This document shows, piece by piece, positions 22,396 through 33,025 of a stretch of DNA of 64,000 bases. A program made the position numbers and the translations under genes. Below the pieces are notes generated by a model that did not search any database, was not told the origin of the DNA, and saw only the letters and a list, made by a program, of their open reading frames with translations. Positions within the stretch are counted from its first letter, which is position 1. Each line of letters opens with the position of its first letter. The DNA lies in assembly GCA_027625915.1 (NCBI GenBank), contig JANTQA010000015.1:744001-808000 (forward strand), written 5' to 3'. This DNA is from Anaeramoeba flamelloides. Lineage: Eukaryota > Metamonada > Anaeramoebidae.

Positions 22396-23010
22396 TTATT
22401 TATTTTTTGACCAATTTCTTAATAAGAATTCCTTATCTAGAAATATGTTTAATATTGAAAATAAACAGGTGTTTTCAAATCTAAGAAATTGGAAAAAAAT
22501 TTTCCTAATATCAATTAAATTTAGGTAAAAAAATTTAGTTGAAACTAGTCCCTTAAAAACCTTTTTTTTACGTATTATTTGTTTTGAAAATTCATCCTTT
22601 GTTAAGGTACTTCTTTTAGATATACGAGGTAAAATAAAAAGTTTATTTTTTGACATATTTCTAACTAATTTGATATTGACAACTTCGTAATATAATATTG
22701 AAATCCCAGTTTGACTGGATCTCTCTGAATGAAATGGGTTTCATATCAAAAAGTTTAAAAAGTATTTCTATTAATAAAATGATGAAGATTTTGTAATTTT
22801 AATTCTGTCGCAAGATCTTTTTGTGAAAAACATTCCAAAGCCCAGAAATACTTTTTTATTAACTTTTTTGAGTATTTTTGATTCAAAAAATCATAAGAGT
22901 AATATTTTCCTGAAAGTATGATGGATGAATTTTTTGATGCCTTAATTTTCCAATTATCTGAAATTTTTGTTTTTGGAATTTTAACAAGATCAGTATTAAT
23001 CCCGTTTGAT
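22396..23010 (-). pseudogene. Coding-like minus-strand segments of unknown origin
   Basis: Two open stretches with protein-like composition. About 23007-22770 includes DLVKIPKTKISDNWKI and KKYFWALECFSQKDLATELK, then a stop. 22656-22396 begins MSKNKLFILPRISKRSTLTK and ends NWSKNK. Stops separate them and no convincing splice sites link them. I do not recognise the family. They may be exons of a gene, a decayed gene, or a fragment of a retrotransposon reading frame. Confidence 0.3.
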
Positions 23011-23324
23011 GAATTTCAGTTTCAGATACCCTTTATTGATCAGTGAAAAATAAGTCGAAAAAATGATTAAAAATTTTTTCTTTTTTTGATATATTTTACC
23101 ATTAAAATAATGTGACAGTTTTTTTCATTTTTTTCCAATTTTTTGATTGAACTTAACTTTTTTTTTTTATTTTTTTTTCTTCGTTTTTCAAACAGAAAAA
23201 TTATTTGTTGATCAGTTAAGAATTCGAACACACTCAAAACTTTCAAACTCTACAAAACAAACAAAACAAAAAAAAAACAATAACAATAACAATAAAAAAC
23301 AATAACAAATAACAAAAAACAAAA
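23011..23324 (+). promoter_or_regulatory. Upstream region and A-rich 5' leader of the transporter gene
   Basis: T-rich up to about 23190, then a C/A-rich leader with repeated AACAA and AATAACAATAAC units immediately before the ATG. This leader composition, lacking upstream ATGs for the last 100 bases, supports the chosen start. No defined promoter element was recognised. Confidence 0.4.
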
Positions 23325-24668
23325 ATGACACAACAAACTATTGGCAAGCGCTGGTTATTCTTCTCTTTTTTTTCGTTAATTTTCACAAGCCTCGAGACCT
23401 TTTTTTTATCGTACACGACTGAGAAACTTGGTACGTCTTCTGACTTTTCAACTGCAATGATGCTTTTAATTATGATTGGTTTAATTGGCTTGATCTTAAT
23501 AATTTATTTATGTGTGAAAAAGGTTAGTGTCAAGGAAAATATTAAAGACAAAAAGAATTTGGCGATAGCGATCTTTGGTGGGATCAGTTTTAGTTTATCA
23601 GTCATCTCATTAGAGCTCGGGCTTTCGTATGACCGCAAAGGAAAGGGCCCCATTTTGGCGTTTAATTCATTTACCTCGCCAATTATTGCAATTGTTTGTT
23701 ATTTTTGGTTAAAGGAAAGCGTCTCGTTACCTGAAATGTTTGCAATTCTGTGCTCAATATTGGGTGCCTCAATGTCTGTTGTTGGTTATTCGGGTGTGCC
23801 TCATTCCTTTATGTTTGGCTTTTTAACTTTAATTTGCTTAACAATTTCCAACTTGTGCTTAAAATACTTGGTTGAAAAAGAAATCAAAAAGATCTTGATA
23901 ATGGCACTTATTTGTTTTGTGTCTTTCCCATTTTCAATTTTTGGCTTGTTAGTGTCCATAGGATCTGCAAAGGATCACAATCCCTTTTACGGGTTAGATG
24001 GCGCCGGCTATACCTTTCTCGCAATATTGGCAAGCTTTTGCTCTTTACTTGCCCTGTACACCTTCCTCATTAGTCTAACTTGTTATAAGGCAGGCCCAGT
24101 GTCTTCTTTTGCCTTCTCTTCAGTGCTTCTTGTCACAATTTTTGATAAGATCTTTCTCAAGATAGATATTAATATGTACAAAATATTCGGCATATTTGTA
24201 ACAATTGTAGGCATTTCTGTTTTAGTCTTTGAAAATTGGCGAACCGATCGCGCAATACGTTTAAAAAATCGCAACCCTCGCCTTAATTTGGAATTGGCAG
24301 ATCGTGGGAGTAGTTTAGATGATGAAGAAGAAGATAAACATTTAAAAAAGAAAAAAAAAAAAGATTCAAACGAAGAGTCAAACCCGGACGGCGTACCTTT
24401 ATTATCACATTCCTCAGATGAAAAGTTAAACATAGAAAATCCCGAAAAATTGAATATTAATACACAAAATGTTTCCCTGAAAAATGAAAAAAATCTTTCA
24501 TCTGATAAGGGTGTTGTGAATGAAAATTTTATTGAAGCAGAGCAATCAGAAAACTCTCAATCAGAAAAAAATGAAAAGGATGACGAAAACGAAAGTGAGA
24601 ATGAAGATGAAGATGAAGATGAAGATAAAGATGAAAGTGAAGATGAAGATGAAAATGAAAAGAAATAA
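23325..24668 (+). CDS. EamA/DMT-superfamily membrane transporter with acidic C-terminal tail
   Basis: A single-exon 447-residue protein. Residues 9-305 hold about ten hydrophobic segments arranged as two five-helix halves. The first half ends in GPILAFNSFTSPIIAIVCYF...LKESVSLPEMFAILCSILGASMSVVG. The second ends in AGPVSSFAFSSVLLVTIFDK...GIFVTIVGISVLVFEN. This pro-rich helix, charged residue, then GxxxxxxG helix pattern is typical of EamA transporters, which move small metabolites or nucleotide sugars. The substrate cannot be told. Residues 310-447 form a cytosolic-type tail with a Lys run (about 345) and a long Glu/Asp run at the end (DEDEDEDEDKDESEDEDE). Codons are visibly richer in G+C than the surroundings, as in the other real genes. 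Confidence 0.75.
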   Translation: MTQQTIGKRWLFFSFFSLIFTSLETFFLSYTTEKLGTSSDFSTAMMLLIMIGLIGLILIIYLCVKKVSVKENIKDKKNLAIAIFGGISFSLSVISLELGLSYDRKGKGPILAFNSFTSPIIAIVCYFWLKESVSLPEMFAILCSILGASMSVVGYSGVPHSFMFGFLTLICLTISNLCLKYLVEKEIKKILIMALICFVSFPFSIFGLLVSIGSAKDHNPFYGLDGAGYTFLAILASFCSLLALYTFLISLTCYKAGPVSSFAFSSVLLVTIFDKIFLKIDINMYKIFGIFVTIVGISVLVFENWRTDRAIRLKNRNPRLNLELADRGSSLDDEEEDKHLKKKKKKDSNEESNPDGVPLLSHSSDEKLNIENPEKLNINTQNVSLKNEKNLSSDKGVVNENFIEAEQSENSQSEKNEKDDENESENEDEDEDEDKDESEDEDENEKK

Positions 24669-25139
24669 GAGAATTAAAATAATATATATATATATATATA
24701 TAATTCTAAGGGTTAGGAAACTTCTACTTGATAAAGAAGTTTATAAAATAGTTAATAAATAAACTTAAAGCAATTTTCCGTTTTCCTTTTATTTAACCAG
24801 CTTTTTTTAATAAAAAAAAATAATGGTTTGTCCAATTGTAGGCGAATATCTTTAAATATCCCTTATGTTCCGAAGATTGATTTGTCAAATTTTCTAAATT
24901 TTGACTTGTTTGGGGTACTACTCTGAGAGTGTTACAAATTTTTATATTCCCCAGAGAGGGTAGAGGTGGTTTGTAAATTTTCTGATCTTCCAAGATGAAA
25001 ACATCAAATCCAAAATTTAGTATTTTTTCACTTCTTTGTCATTTGTTTTTAGCCCTAAAAACTGATTTTTTTTTCAATAATACATTTTTAAAAAATTATT
25101 CATTGTGTTTTTGTTAGTTATATGATCCTTTATGATGTA
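24669..25139. other. 3' flank of the transporter gene, no gene seen
   Basis: A short (TA)n run at 24682-24701 follows the stop codon. The remainder is AT-rich. A minus-strand frame at 24793-24993 (contains NIKICNTLRVVPQTSQNLEN) lies just beyond the LINE 3' end described next and could be part of it or chance. Confidence 0.4.
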
Positions 25140-25530
25140 TTTTTTCCAAAATATCAAGGGTGTTGGTTACAGACTTATCTCGGTTTGTAGAGATCTGCAT
25201 GTAACGAGAGAAAAAAAAAATTTATTTTTTTTTTTTTTTTATTATTTAAGGGAGGAGTTTTTAATTCCTCTTATTTGACCGAATTCCGAAATTATGATTT
25301 AGGAATTTTGTTAAAGACTCAAAAATAAATTTATTACCCACTAAGGCTAATAAATATGATGAATCTCTTTTTTTAATAATATCAAAAATAGTAATAATAT
25401 TATTTTTTAATATATTAGAGATGTTAAATTTTTTTAATTCAGATATCCAGATTTTAAGATTCTTTTCATAGGTTGGGCAGTTCCAGAGAAAAAAAATTAT
25501 TTTTATGGCATTAGGGTTATATAATAGAGG
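25140..25530 (-). mobile_element. Decayed LINE C-terminal fragment
   Basis: On the minus strand (about 25520 to 25260) an open stretch reads NPNAIKIIFFLWNCPTYEKN, then LKIWISELKKFNISNILKN and SLTKFLNHNFGIRSNKRN before a stop. The FLWxCxxYEKN motif matches the HFLWVCSYDEKN of the plus-strand LINE at 18421, so this is the same kind of LINE C-terminus. It is 5'-truncated, with only the 3' end preserved. Confidence 0.6.
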
Positions 25531-28410
25531 TTAAGGTGGTAATGTGGATTAGTACAATATTCAGAATAAATTCACATTAGTTGCATTATAAATGTTGATT
25601 AATACAACTCGATTACAAAAAAAAATCATTTGTTTATGATAGTCCACAAAATCACAAAAATATGAAGGAATTTTTACAATAAAAATATTTTTTTAATTGT
25701 AAAATTTTTATTCAAAATCAAAAAAAAAAAAACTTATAATTCTTAAATTTCAAAAATCAAGTAAAAAGATGATTCTTTTAATAGAAAAATTTTCTTTTAA
25801 AGCTAACATAAAATAAATCATTGTTTTTAAGAGTTTTAATCCATTTTTATCATTGTTATAAAGTACATAATATTCCAACCTATTTCTGAATTATTCAAAA
25901 AAAATTTATTTTTATTTAAGAAGAAATAAATCTTATAATCTATTAAAGGAGTCAAAAAAAATATAACAATTTAAGAATAAAACTGCAGATTTCTAAAATA
26001 ATTCAATCTTGAAAATATCCAAAATACCAAAAAAAAAAAAAAAAAATAACAGAAAATCTTATTTTTGGCTACAAAAAAAAAATATAATTTCTTGATTGCA
26101 CTAGTATGAAAAAATAAAAGTGAAAAAAAAAAGTTAGACAAAACTACTACATTCCTTACCCTTTCATCCTTATTAATAAAGTTTACCCGTGATATAATAA
26201 AAACAACATAACTTTAAATTCAAGAAACTATTGTATTTATTGTTGTTAGTATAAAAAAATTTTTAAAAATCTCTAGTCTAGAAAAAAAGGCATTTTTCCA
26301 GTAAAAAATTACAAATAAACGGAATAATGAATTTTAGTTTAATTCAATCTGGAGATATTTACTTTGACAGATAATAACGAATAGTTTTGAAAACATTGTA
26401 CTCATCTAATAAAACTGAAACAGTGAAAAAAAATTCCTAATGATAATTATTGTAAGTGTCTGCCAAGTGCCTAGCTTTTCCAGAATTCAAAATAATGGAG
26501 AAAAATCAAAGCTTTTACTCAATTCTTTTAAATTTTGGAAAAGATAATGGCGGTTTTATTTTACTTTTTGAAATAAACTGAAAATTTCTTTAATTTTCTG
26601 TTCAACACAAAAATTAAAAAAAACCTAACGGAAAATCAAAAAAAAAATATTTTTTTCAATTTATATCTATAAATAATTCCATAATAGTCAAAATAATTGG
26701 TTATCTGTTGAAATATATTTACTAAATTTCCAATGCGTTTAAAATTTATGATTATAAAATTTTAACTGTCAAGATCAAAATACAATTTTTAACTATTAAA
26801 TTTGAAAAAAATCTTACTGGAAAACTGTATTTTCCAACTTAAATTTTTAAATATCTTGAAAAATAATTTTTGATCCAAGATCTTTTATTAACCAATAGTG
26901 TTTATTATAAGTGAAGTTATCAAAAAGTCAAAAATTAGCAAATGTTTAATTTTTTTTTGTAAAAATTTTTTCAAGATAGTGCGATGTAATTTTTATGAAT
27001 AATTATACATTTTTTGCTTTATAAAAAAAATATAAAAAATTATCAACTCATTAAATTAAAAAATATAACCAAAACAATTGTTTAAAACCTAAAAAATTCT
27101 ACTTAAATATATAAAAAAAATTTTATACAATTAATTATTTTTAATCAATAATTAAAAACCTACTCTTAATTCTTTCCCTTGATTGAGTAATAGGCCCAAG
27201 AATTAAACGTATCAATAGGCTTTTGTTGACTATCTAAATTGTTTAAAAAATATCAAACAAATAAAATTAATCTCAATTAATAATGTCTTATAAAAAAATA
27301 ATAACTACAGTTGTTCTTTAAGAGTGAGTAATTTTTTAATTGGGGATTGTCAGAATTCAAACTTTTTTTTTTACTTTTTTGTAATAATCAAGCGGAACTT
27401 CTTTTTTGAAAAAGGTACTTTTTTTCACACTCTAACAACAGCCTAACATTTAAAGGTTGAAATTTTACTCTTTTAAAAGAAAAAACTACCAAAAAGTTTT
27501 TGTTTTTTTAAAATAGGTAATTTCATAAAAGTTTGTTAAAATTCCCTCACTTATTGTAAACGATTTTAGAAGTTAGCTTTTTTCAGGTCAAAAATCGTGA
27601 GTCACAATTTTTGAGATTTGGGAATTTTTTTAACACTTGTATATACCAAAGGAGTAAAATTGATCGATTTAGAATATTAGAAAAAATATTACTAATAGAA
27701 CGGTTAATGGGTTACTTGATAATTTAGATTTCGATCTAAAATGGGGATATATTATCAAATTTTTGTTATATATTGAAATTGAACCAAAACAATTAAATAT
27801 CCGTGAGTTTTTCGAAAATTTCAGGTTTTATCTTTGAATTTATTTCGGATTTTTTACGAATAATTCCAAAATGATCAAAAAATTGTAATTCAAAAAAGTT
27901 GAAAATTTCAGAGTTTTAGCTTGGTCAACTTACAAATAGGCTGTTTTAACGGGAGTTCAGAAAGGGGGTTACATATAGTTTGTTTAATTTAAAAGGGAAT
28001 TATATTGTGTTGTTTTGTTTTGGACAAAACAAAATTTACAAGACAAAGTATGTATTTCGAGACTTTTAACCCCTAAAATATGAAAAGAAAAAAAAGATAA
28101 AATATTTATTTTTGAAGGTTTGGGAGAAAAGGAAATTCATTAAAACAAAATATATTCAAATAGGTGGCTTGTTTTTTGTTAGGAGTTGGGTTTATACACA
28201 AAAAACAGTACCAAGAGATTATTTTTTAGTCAAGTAAAAAATAAAAATAAAAAAAAAAAGATAAAGATCACAAAAATTGAAATTTCTTAAACATTTTCTC
28301 TTTTGTGTAGGTGGTGAAGGATAATAAAGCACCAATTGGTTCTGTCAAGTGATTCTTGTATTTCTTTTTATTTTTTTTTTTGAAAAATAAAAGAAAGAAC
28401 CAAGAATTGA
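25531..28410. other. AT-rich intergenic DNA with repeat fragments
   Basis: No gene supported. It holds a family I palindrome at 26481-26538 and, at 27596-27616, a solitary GTGAGTCACAATTTTTGAG end resembling family J. The palindrome TTTTGTTTTGGACAAAACAAAA (22 nt in all) starts at 28011. The last 150 bases lie downstream of the minus-strand Ser-rich gene. Confidence 0.5.
26481..26538. repeat. Dispersed palindromic repeat, family I copy
   Basis: CCAGAATTCAAAATAATGG and CTTTTACTCAATTCTTTTAA form the two arms. The flanking AAGTGCCTAGC and AACCTAACGG resemble the flanks of the 55122 copy. Confidence 0.5.
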
Positions 28411-28887
28411 TTACATTTTTTTATGCTTTGAATAGCTTTTCTTTGTTTTTACGCGTGTTCTGATCTGTTGAGCACTTTTTTCAGAAGAAGCTTCCGAAGC
28501 TTTCTTCCTATTACTTTTCTCTGTTTCTTCAGAGATCTCATGATCAGAAGCGTTATCAGAATCTGTTTCAGCTTCTGCTGTTTCGTCACTTGTTTTCTCA
28601 TATGATTGATCATTGTCATGTTCTGATCGAGATTCACTACTTTCAGAGGATTGTTCCTGTGAGTTGTCTTCCCCTGACGCAATTTGTGAGGCAGAAGCTC
28701 GAACAGCTGAGCTTTCAGAAAATGATGAATCGGCTCGGTTCATTTCAGTTCTTAAAAATTTCCAATTCTGATCATTTTTAATATTTTCTTCACTTGAGCT
28801 TGACATGTCGATTGAAAATTTTACTGGTTTTTTTGTTGGTTTGTTCCGAAAGTTGAAAAAAGGGTTAAAAATGATCAAGCCCAACAT
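28411..28887 (-). CDS. Ser/Glu-rich disordered protein, function unknown
   Basis: A single-exon frame of 158 residues ending in a basic tail (RTRVKTKKSYSKHKKM). Residues 1-27 are hydrophobic then basic (MLGLIIFNPFFNFRNKPTKK). The rest is strongly enriched in Ser, Glu, Asp and Ala, with SSESSESRSEHDNDQS-like runs containing many acidic casein-kinase-2-type serines. Less AT-biased codon use than the flanks argues that it is real. An internal start at MSSSSEEN (28806) is equally possible and would remove the hydrophobic beginning. No domain is recognised. Such acidic Ser tracts occur in nuclear and chromatin-associated proteins, but that is only a hint. Confidence 0.55.
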   Translation of the reverse strand: MLGLIIFNPFFNFRNKPTKKPVKFSIDMSSSSEENIKNDQNWKFLRTEMNRADSSFSESSAVRASASQIASGEDNSQEQSSESSESRSEHDNDQSYEKTSDETAEAETDSDNASDHEISEETEKSNRKKASEASSEKSAQQIRTRVKTKKSYSKHKKM

Positions 28888-30330
28888 TTTAATTCAAAAA
28901 GTTCACAAAATTTATATATTTTTTAACAAATTTAGTTGTTTTTCCTTTTTGACTTGTTTCAAATGGTAAATTTGGTAAATTGGTTCTTTAAAGTGCACTT
29001 TTAAGATTAAAATGTGGGCTTTATTTTGATACCTAAATATAAAACTTGTAGAGACAATAAAGGATCTCAGTCTTCAATAGACCCATTAACTAACCAATCA
29101 TTATCTCAATATATTTGAAAAAGGTCAGAAAACTTGCAATAAAAAGTCACACTTTTGAGACAAATTAGTAAACTTTCAAGCAAATATTTAAGTTTTTCAG
29201 AAGCAATGTATTTAATTTTTATGATTCTCTTTCTTACAATTCCATGGAGGTTTCTGAAAAAAGAAAAAATCAAAAAATTTAATTTTGGAAAAGAAATTGT
29301 TAAAATCTTTTAAAGAATGGGTAGTTACTTTAGTTGGTTAAGGACAAAGTGTAACTTTAAACTAATTTGCCAAAAAAACTACTCTCTAATTTTACACTTT
29401 GGTGATTAACTTTTGGTGGTTGCTGATGTTTCTGTTTGTACAATATTTTTAAAACTGAATTGTTTTACTTTTTTTTTGAAAGATTGGGAGTACTTTTTTT
29501 GTTTTTAAAACACTTTATTTTGAGGACTGGGTTTCCAATGTATTTACAACCTATAACCCACTTACCAACCTTTCGTTTTGATTTAAGTTGTTATGATCTG
29601 GGATAAATAAATGAAAATAAGATTTTTTTAAAGGAAACAAATTTTGGTTTAACTTTTTTGTTAGTATTTAAAAATTCGGTTAACCAGAAAGTTCTATTTT
29701 AGAATAGGATTTGTTTTATACAAGATTATTTAATCCTATTAGTGATATGTAAGTATTTTCTCATTAATTATTGAAATGAAAAATTAAGGAAGGGTTATGC
29801 TTTTGTGTTTTTTTTTTTTTTTCAAGGAATCTGCTGTTGAGATTATTTGGGTAGAATAAAAACTGAATATAAATTCATTTAATTTTTTGATAAAACAAAA
29901 AAATTTATTTCTTCAATGTCAAACTGTAACAACTTAAACCTCGTTGGAATATTGATATTTAAGTTGTGGATTGTAATTGGGTTGGGTCTCCCATACTTGA
30001 TGACTAAATATATTAATAGAATTATTAGTATATGTTACAAAACCTATCTTCTTATATTGGTTAAGTGGGATCAGATCCTTTGTATCAAATTACAATAATC
30101 TTATTTGGTAAAAATAGTGTTTATTGTGGTTTTTTTTTTTGTTTATTGTTTTTTGTTCTACTTTTAAAACTCACTGAGGAAATTCCTTAAATCTGTTTTT
30201 GAGAAGATATTTATTGAATTATTTTTATAAGTGAATTGATAGAAGGTACTTTTTTTTTAATAACATGTTAAAACTCAATACTCCCCCCCCAATAAAAAAA
30301 CAAAAAAACATAGCTATTGAATAATTCATA
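28888..30330. other. AT-rich intergenic DNA
   Basis: No gene supported. Around 29300-29420 a loose inverted repeat (GTTAAGGACAAAGTGTAA / TTACACTTTGGTGATTAAC) may be a worn element. A 60-residue plus-strand frame at 29916-30098 has no recognisable features. Confidence 0.45.
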
Positions 30331-30562
30331 ATGCCTCACGAGTACAGACTAAAACTAGATGTATCTGGTGTTTCCAGAGAAGATTTATTAATAAGGTTTA
30401 AATATTATTAAAAGTATTTAATATGACAAAGAAGGCATTTGAAGTGATGAAATCTGTGTCTTCTAATTCAAAGATTGGATCAATTAGACATTTTCTTTCT
30501 CAGAATTTTAAACTTATTGTTGAGAGAAAAATGTTGGACAGAGAAAAATAGTTGGTCAGCCA
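30331..30562 (+). pseudogene. Coding-like fragment interrupted by an inverted-repeat element
   Basis: After an A/C-rich leader like those of the real genes, ATG at 30331 opens MPHEYRLKLDVSGVSREDLL, then a stop. A second frame at 30410 reads FNMTKKAFEVMKSVSSNSKI and continues to the start of the family H repeat at 30518. The two frames are out of phase and no splice pair joins them, so this looks like a broken gene fragment or an exon with unrecognised partners. The family is unknown. Confidence 0.3.
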
Positions 30563-30973
30563 TTTTAATTTTGAAAATTACTGAAAATGATTTTTAATAT
30601 CTTTCGTTTGTGAAATAACTAAAAAAAAATAACCATAATCTACTAAACGAATAACGATTAATGTAATTCTACTTTTTCAAAACCTTATCTCTGATAATCT
30701 AAAGCAAGTTTAAAAATTACCATTTTCAGAATTAATAGTAAACTTTACTAAAATTTGGATTATTGTTAAAATAGCATGATCTATTTTACTTATCAAACAT
30801 TCAAATGAGTATTCTACACACACCACAGATTAATGAACTTGTAACACATTTAAACCTGGATTTATATAAAATTCACCTTGTTATCAATAGGATTTGATTT
30901 TCAATTTTACTAATGTTCTCAATTAAAAATGGTTTCCAACCATTTTTCTGTGTCCAACATTTTTCTCTCAACA
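30518..30973. mobile_element. Inverted-repeat element, family H
   Basis: About 456 bp bounded by TGTTGAGAGAAAAATGTTGG in inverted orientation. The pairing extends roughly 38 bp (GGACA.AGAAAAAT.GTTGG). The target duplication is not clear. No transposase is visible. It sits at the end of a coding-like segment, so it may have disrupted a gene. Confidence 0.75.
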
Positions 30974-31262
30974 GTCAATTGAGTTTTTAAAAAAAAAGAT
31001 AAGAAAAAAAATGGAGAAACAACTCTAGCTTCTCTAAAAAAATAATCAAAAGTAAAACAATTGAGAGAGGAAAAATAAGTGGTGTGAGAAATCATTGCGC
31101 TGTTTTATCAATATAGAATAGTTTATGTATATGTGTGGCTGTTGTGATAATTTGGTTTGGACTCTTTTAATATTGGTTATTGGGTTATGTTGACCAAATG
31201 GTATTTTGTGGTGATACCATAGATAACTTTTATGTTTTTTTTACCCAGTAATATAAACTATT

Positions 31263-31439
31263 TTTCATAAATTTTGACTCACTTTATAGTGTTAATGGGT
31301 GTTGTTTTGAGGGTTTATTCCAGTATTCTTTACAAAAAATATTTTCAAATTTTTGGATCAGAATCATTTTTTCTAATTTTGCAAATTTTAGTTTTGTTTT
31401 TTCTAATTTTTGTTTTTCTTTTGTTTTTCTTTTTCTTTT

Positions 31440-31487
<48 letters not shown>

Positions 31488-31862
31488 CTTTTTTTTAAAA
31501 AAAAAGATACTGTGGAAAAAAAAAAGAGATCTTCGAAAAGAAAAATAATCACTAAGAAAATTTCGACTATGTAATGTCTTTGAAAATGGATTTAATTATT
31601 CATAAAAAATCTTGTTGTTCAACTTTTTTTCAGTGAAAGTTCAGTAATAAAAAATAAGTAATGCTCATTTCAAAAAATTGTGACTCACTTTTTTTTAGTT
31701 TTTGGTTTTATTTTTTTTAATTTTTAATATATCAGGCTTTTATAGATTTAGAATGACTTAAAAGTTAATCACAAATCATATTTAGTTACTAATTGTTCTT
31801 GAATACTAAAGGATAATTTTTTTTTTCAATTTATTATTTCAAGTGAGTCACAATTTTTGAAA
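31263..31862. mobile_element. Inverted-repeat element, family J copy 2
   Basis: About 600 bp, with the same order of blocks as 21687-22268: a left end ATAAATTTTGACTCACTTTA, a poly-T/CT tract including T46 (31442-31487), the AATAATCACTAAGAAAATTT and CAGTGAAAGTTCAGTAATAA blocks, and a right end GTGAGTCACAATTTTTGAAA. It is the best preserved copy of the three. Confidence 0.75.
31442..31487. repeat. Homopolymer T46
   Basis: The longest pure T run in the window, inside family J copy 2. The other two copies have shorter mixed T/CT tracts at the same place. Confidence 0.95.
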
Positions 31863-33025
31863 AAGAATTTATATATATATATAGATAGATAAAAATATAT
31901 ATAAATATATCTTTTTTCTCGATTAGATTAAACCAGAAGTTTTAAATTTTTTTTTTAGTTTTTTTTGCTGTATCACTGGGTTTTCTCATCTTTTTTATAA
32001 ACTTTTTTAAAGGTTTGTTTGAGAAAAAATTATTTTTTCAAGAAACTATTTATACTATGGCACATGGTAAAAAAAAAAAAATTAATTGTATATGTGTGTA
32101 TTTTGGCTGGTTTAAGTGATATTTGATTAAAATTTAAACCTTTCTCTGTATTTTTTAAATTTCTTTTTTATAGTTTTAGATTTAATTTATAATCAGATAA
32201 AGACATTATATAATTAAATCGATAGAAACTTACCCAAAATATCGGGTGTTAATACACTTTTTTATCTTTTGCTGTGTTGTGTATGGTTAGATAGTTCCTT
32301 TAACAATGGATTGTTTTCAAAAAAACTTATAAAAAACTCGATAAAAGAGAACATTATACTTTCACAAAATATTTTTAATAGAACAAAAAAAAAAAATATC
32401 AAAAAGTAAAGTTTCATAAACCAATTCTTATTCTTAAAAACCAACCACCTTACAGATAACGGCTTACCTGCAAAGTTCTAATTTAAAACTTCATCAAGTA
32501 ACATATTTCATTTGGTATATATTGGTCAAATATTGAAGCAACATTATTAAAAGAGTAAAAACGAAAATTTTATAAATATATTCTCTTTCAGAAATTTAGG
32601 TTTTAGTTCATCTAAGGTGAATTTCACCCTGACAAGTATTCACAATAAAACATTTACTTTGTTTTTTCAATTTCAATTTGGAATTCATGATATTTTTTTG
32701 AAGTTGAAAACAAATTAGAGAAATAAGAAAATGAGGATCAAAAAAGAAGAAAAGATATTTGATTTTTTTTGATTCATTTAGCAGGAATTGAAGACGAGGT
32801 ATCCAAATGGTTTTTATTTATGGAATATTTTGGGAAATTGCAAAAAAAAAAAAAAAAAAACAATAAACTACTCTAACCCAAAAACTGTCAAATATTTCAA
32901 ATAGTTAACAAAAAACTAAATCGAGAAAATACTTTATTTTATTTAATAAAAAAATTAATAAGATAATTTGCGATTAAAAATCAAATGACAAAAATAAAAA
33001 AGCATTTGGATCAAATCAAAAAATC
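31863..33025. other. AT-rich spacer with one possible minus-strand micro-exon
   Basis: On the minus strand, ACACAACACAG is followed by a 38-nt open stretch (QKIKKCINTRYFG) and the strong donor TTTTGG|GTAAGT at about 32233. Another donor-like CAG|GTAAGC lies near 32465. No flanking exon could be attached, so this is only a candidate. The remaining sequence is AT-rich. Confidence 0.3.

Noticed and set aside
31274-31498. Poly-Phe protein frame
   Set aside because: It is the translation of the T46 tract in family J copy 2. The same applies to 36044-36241.
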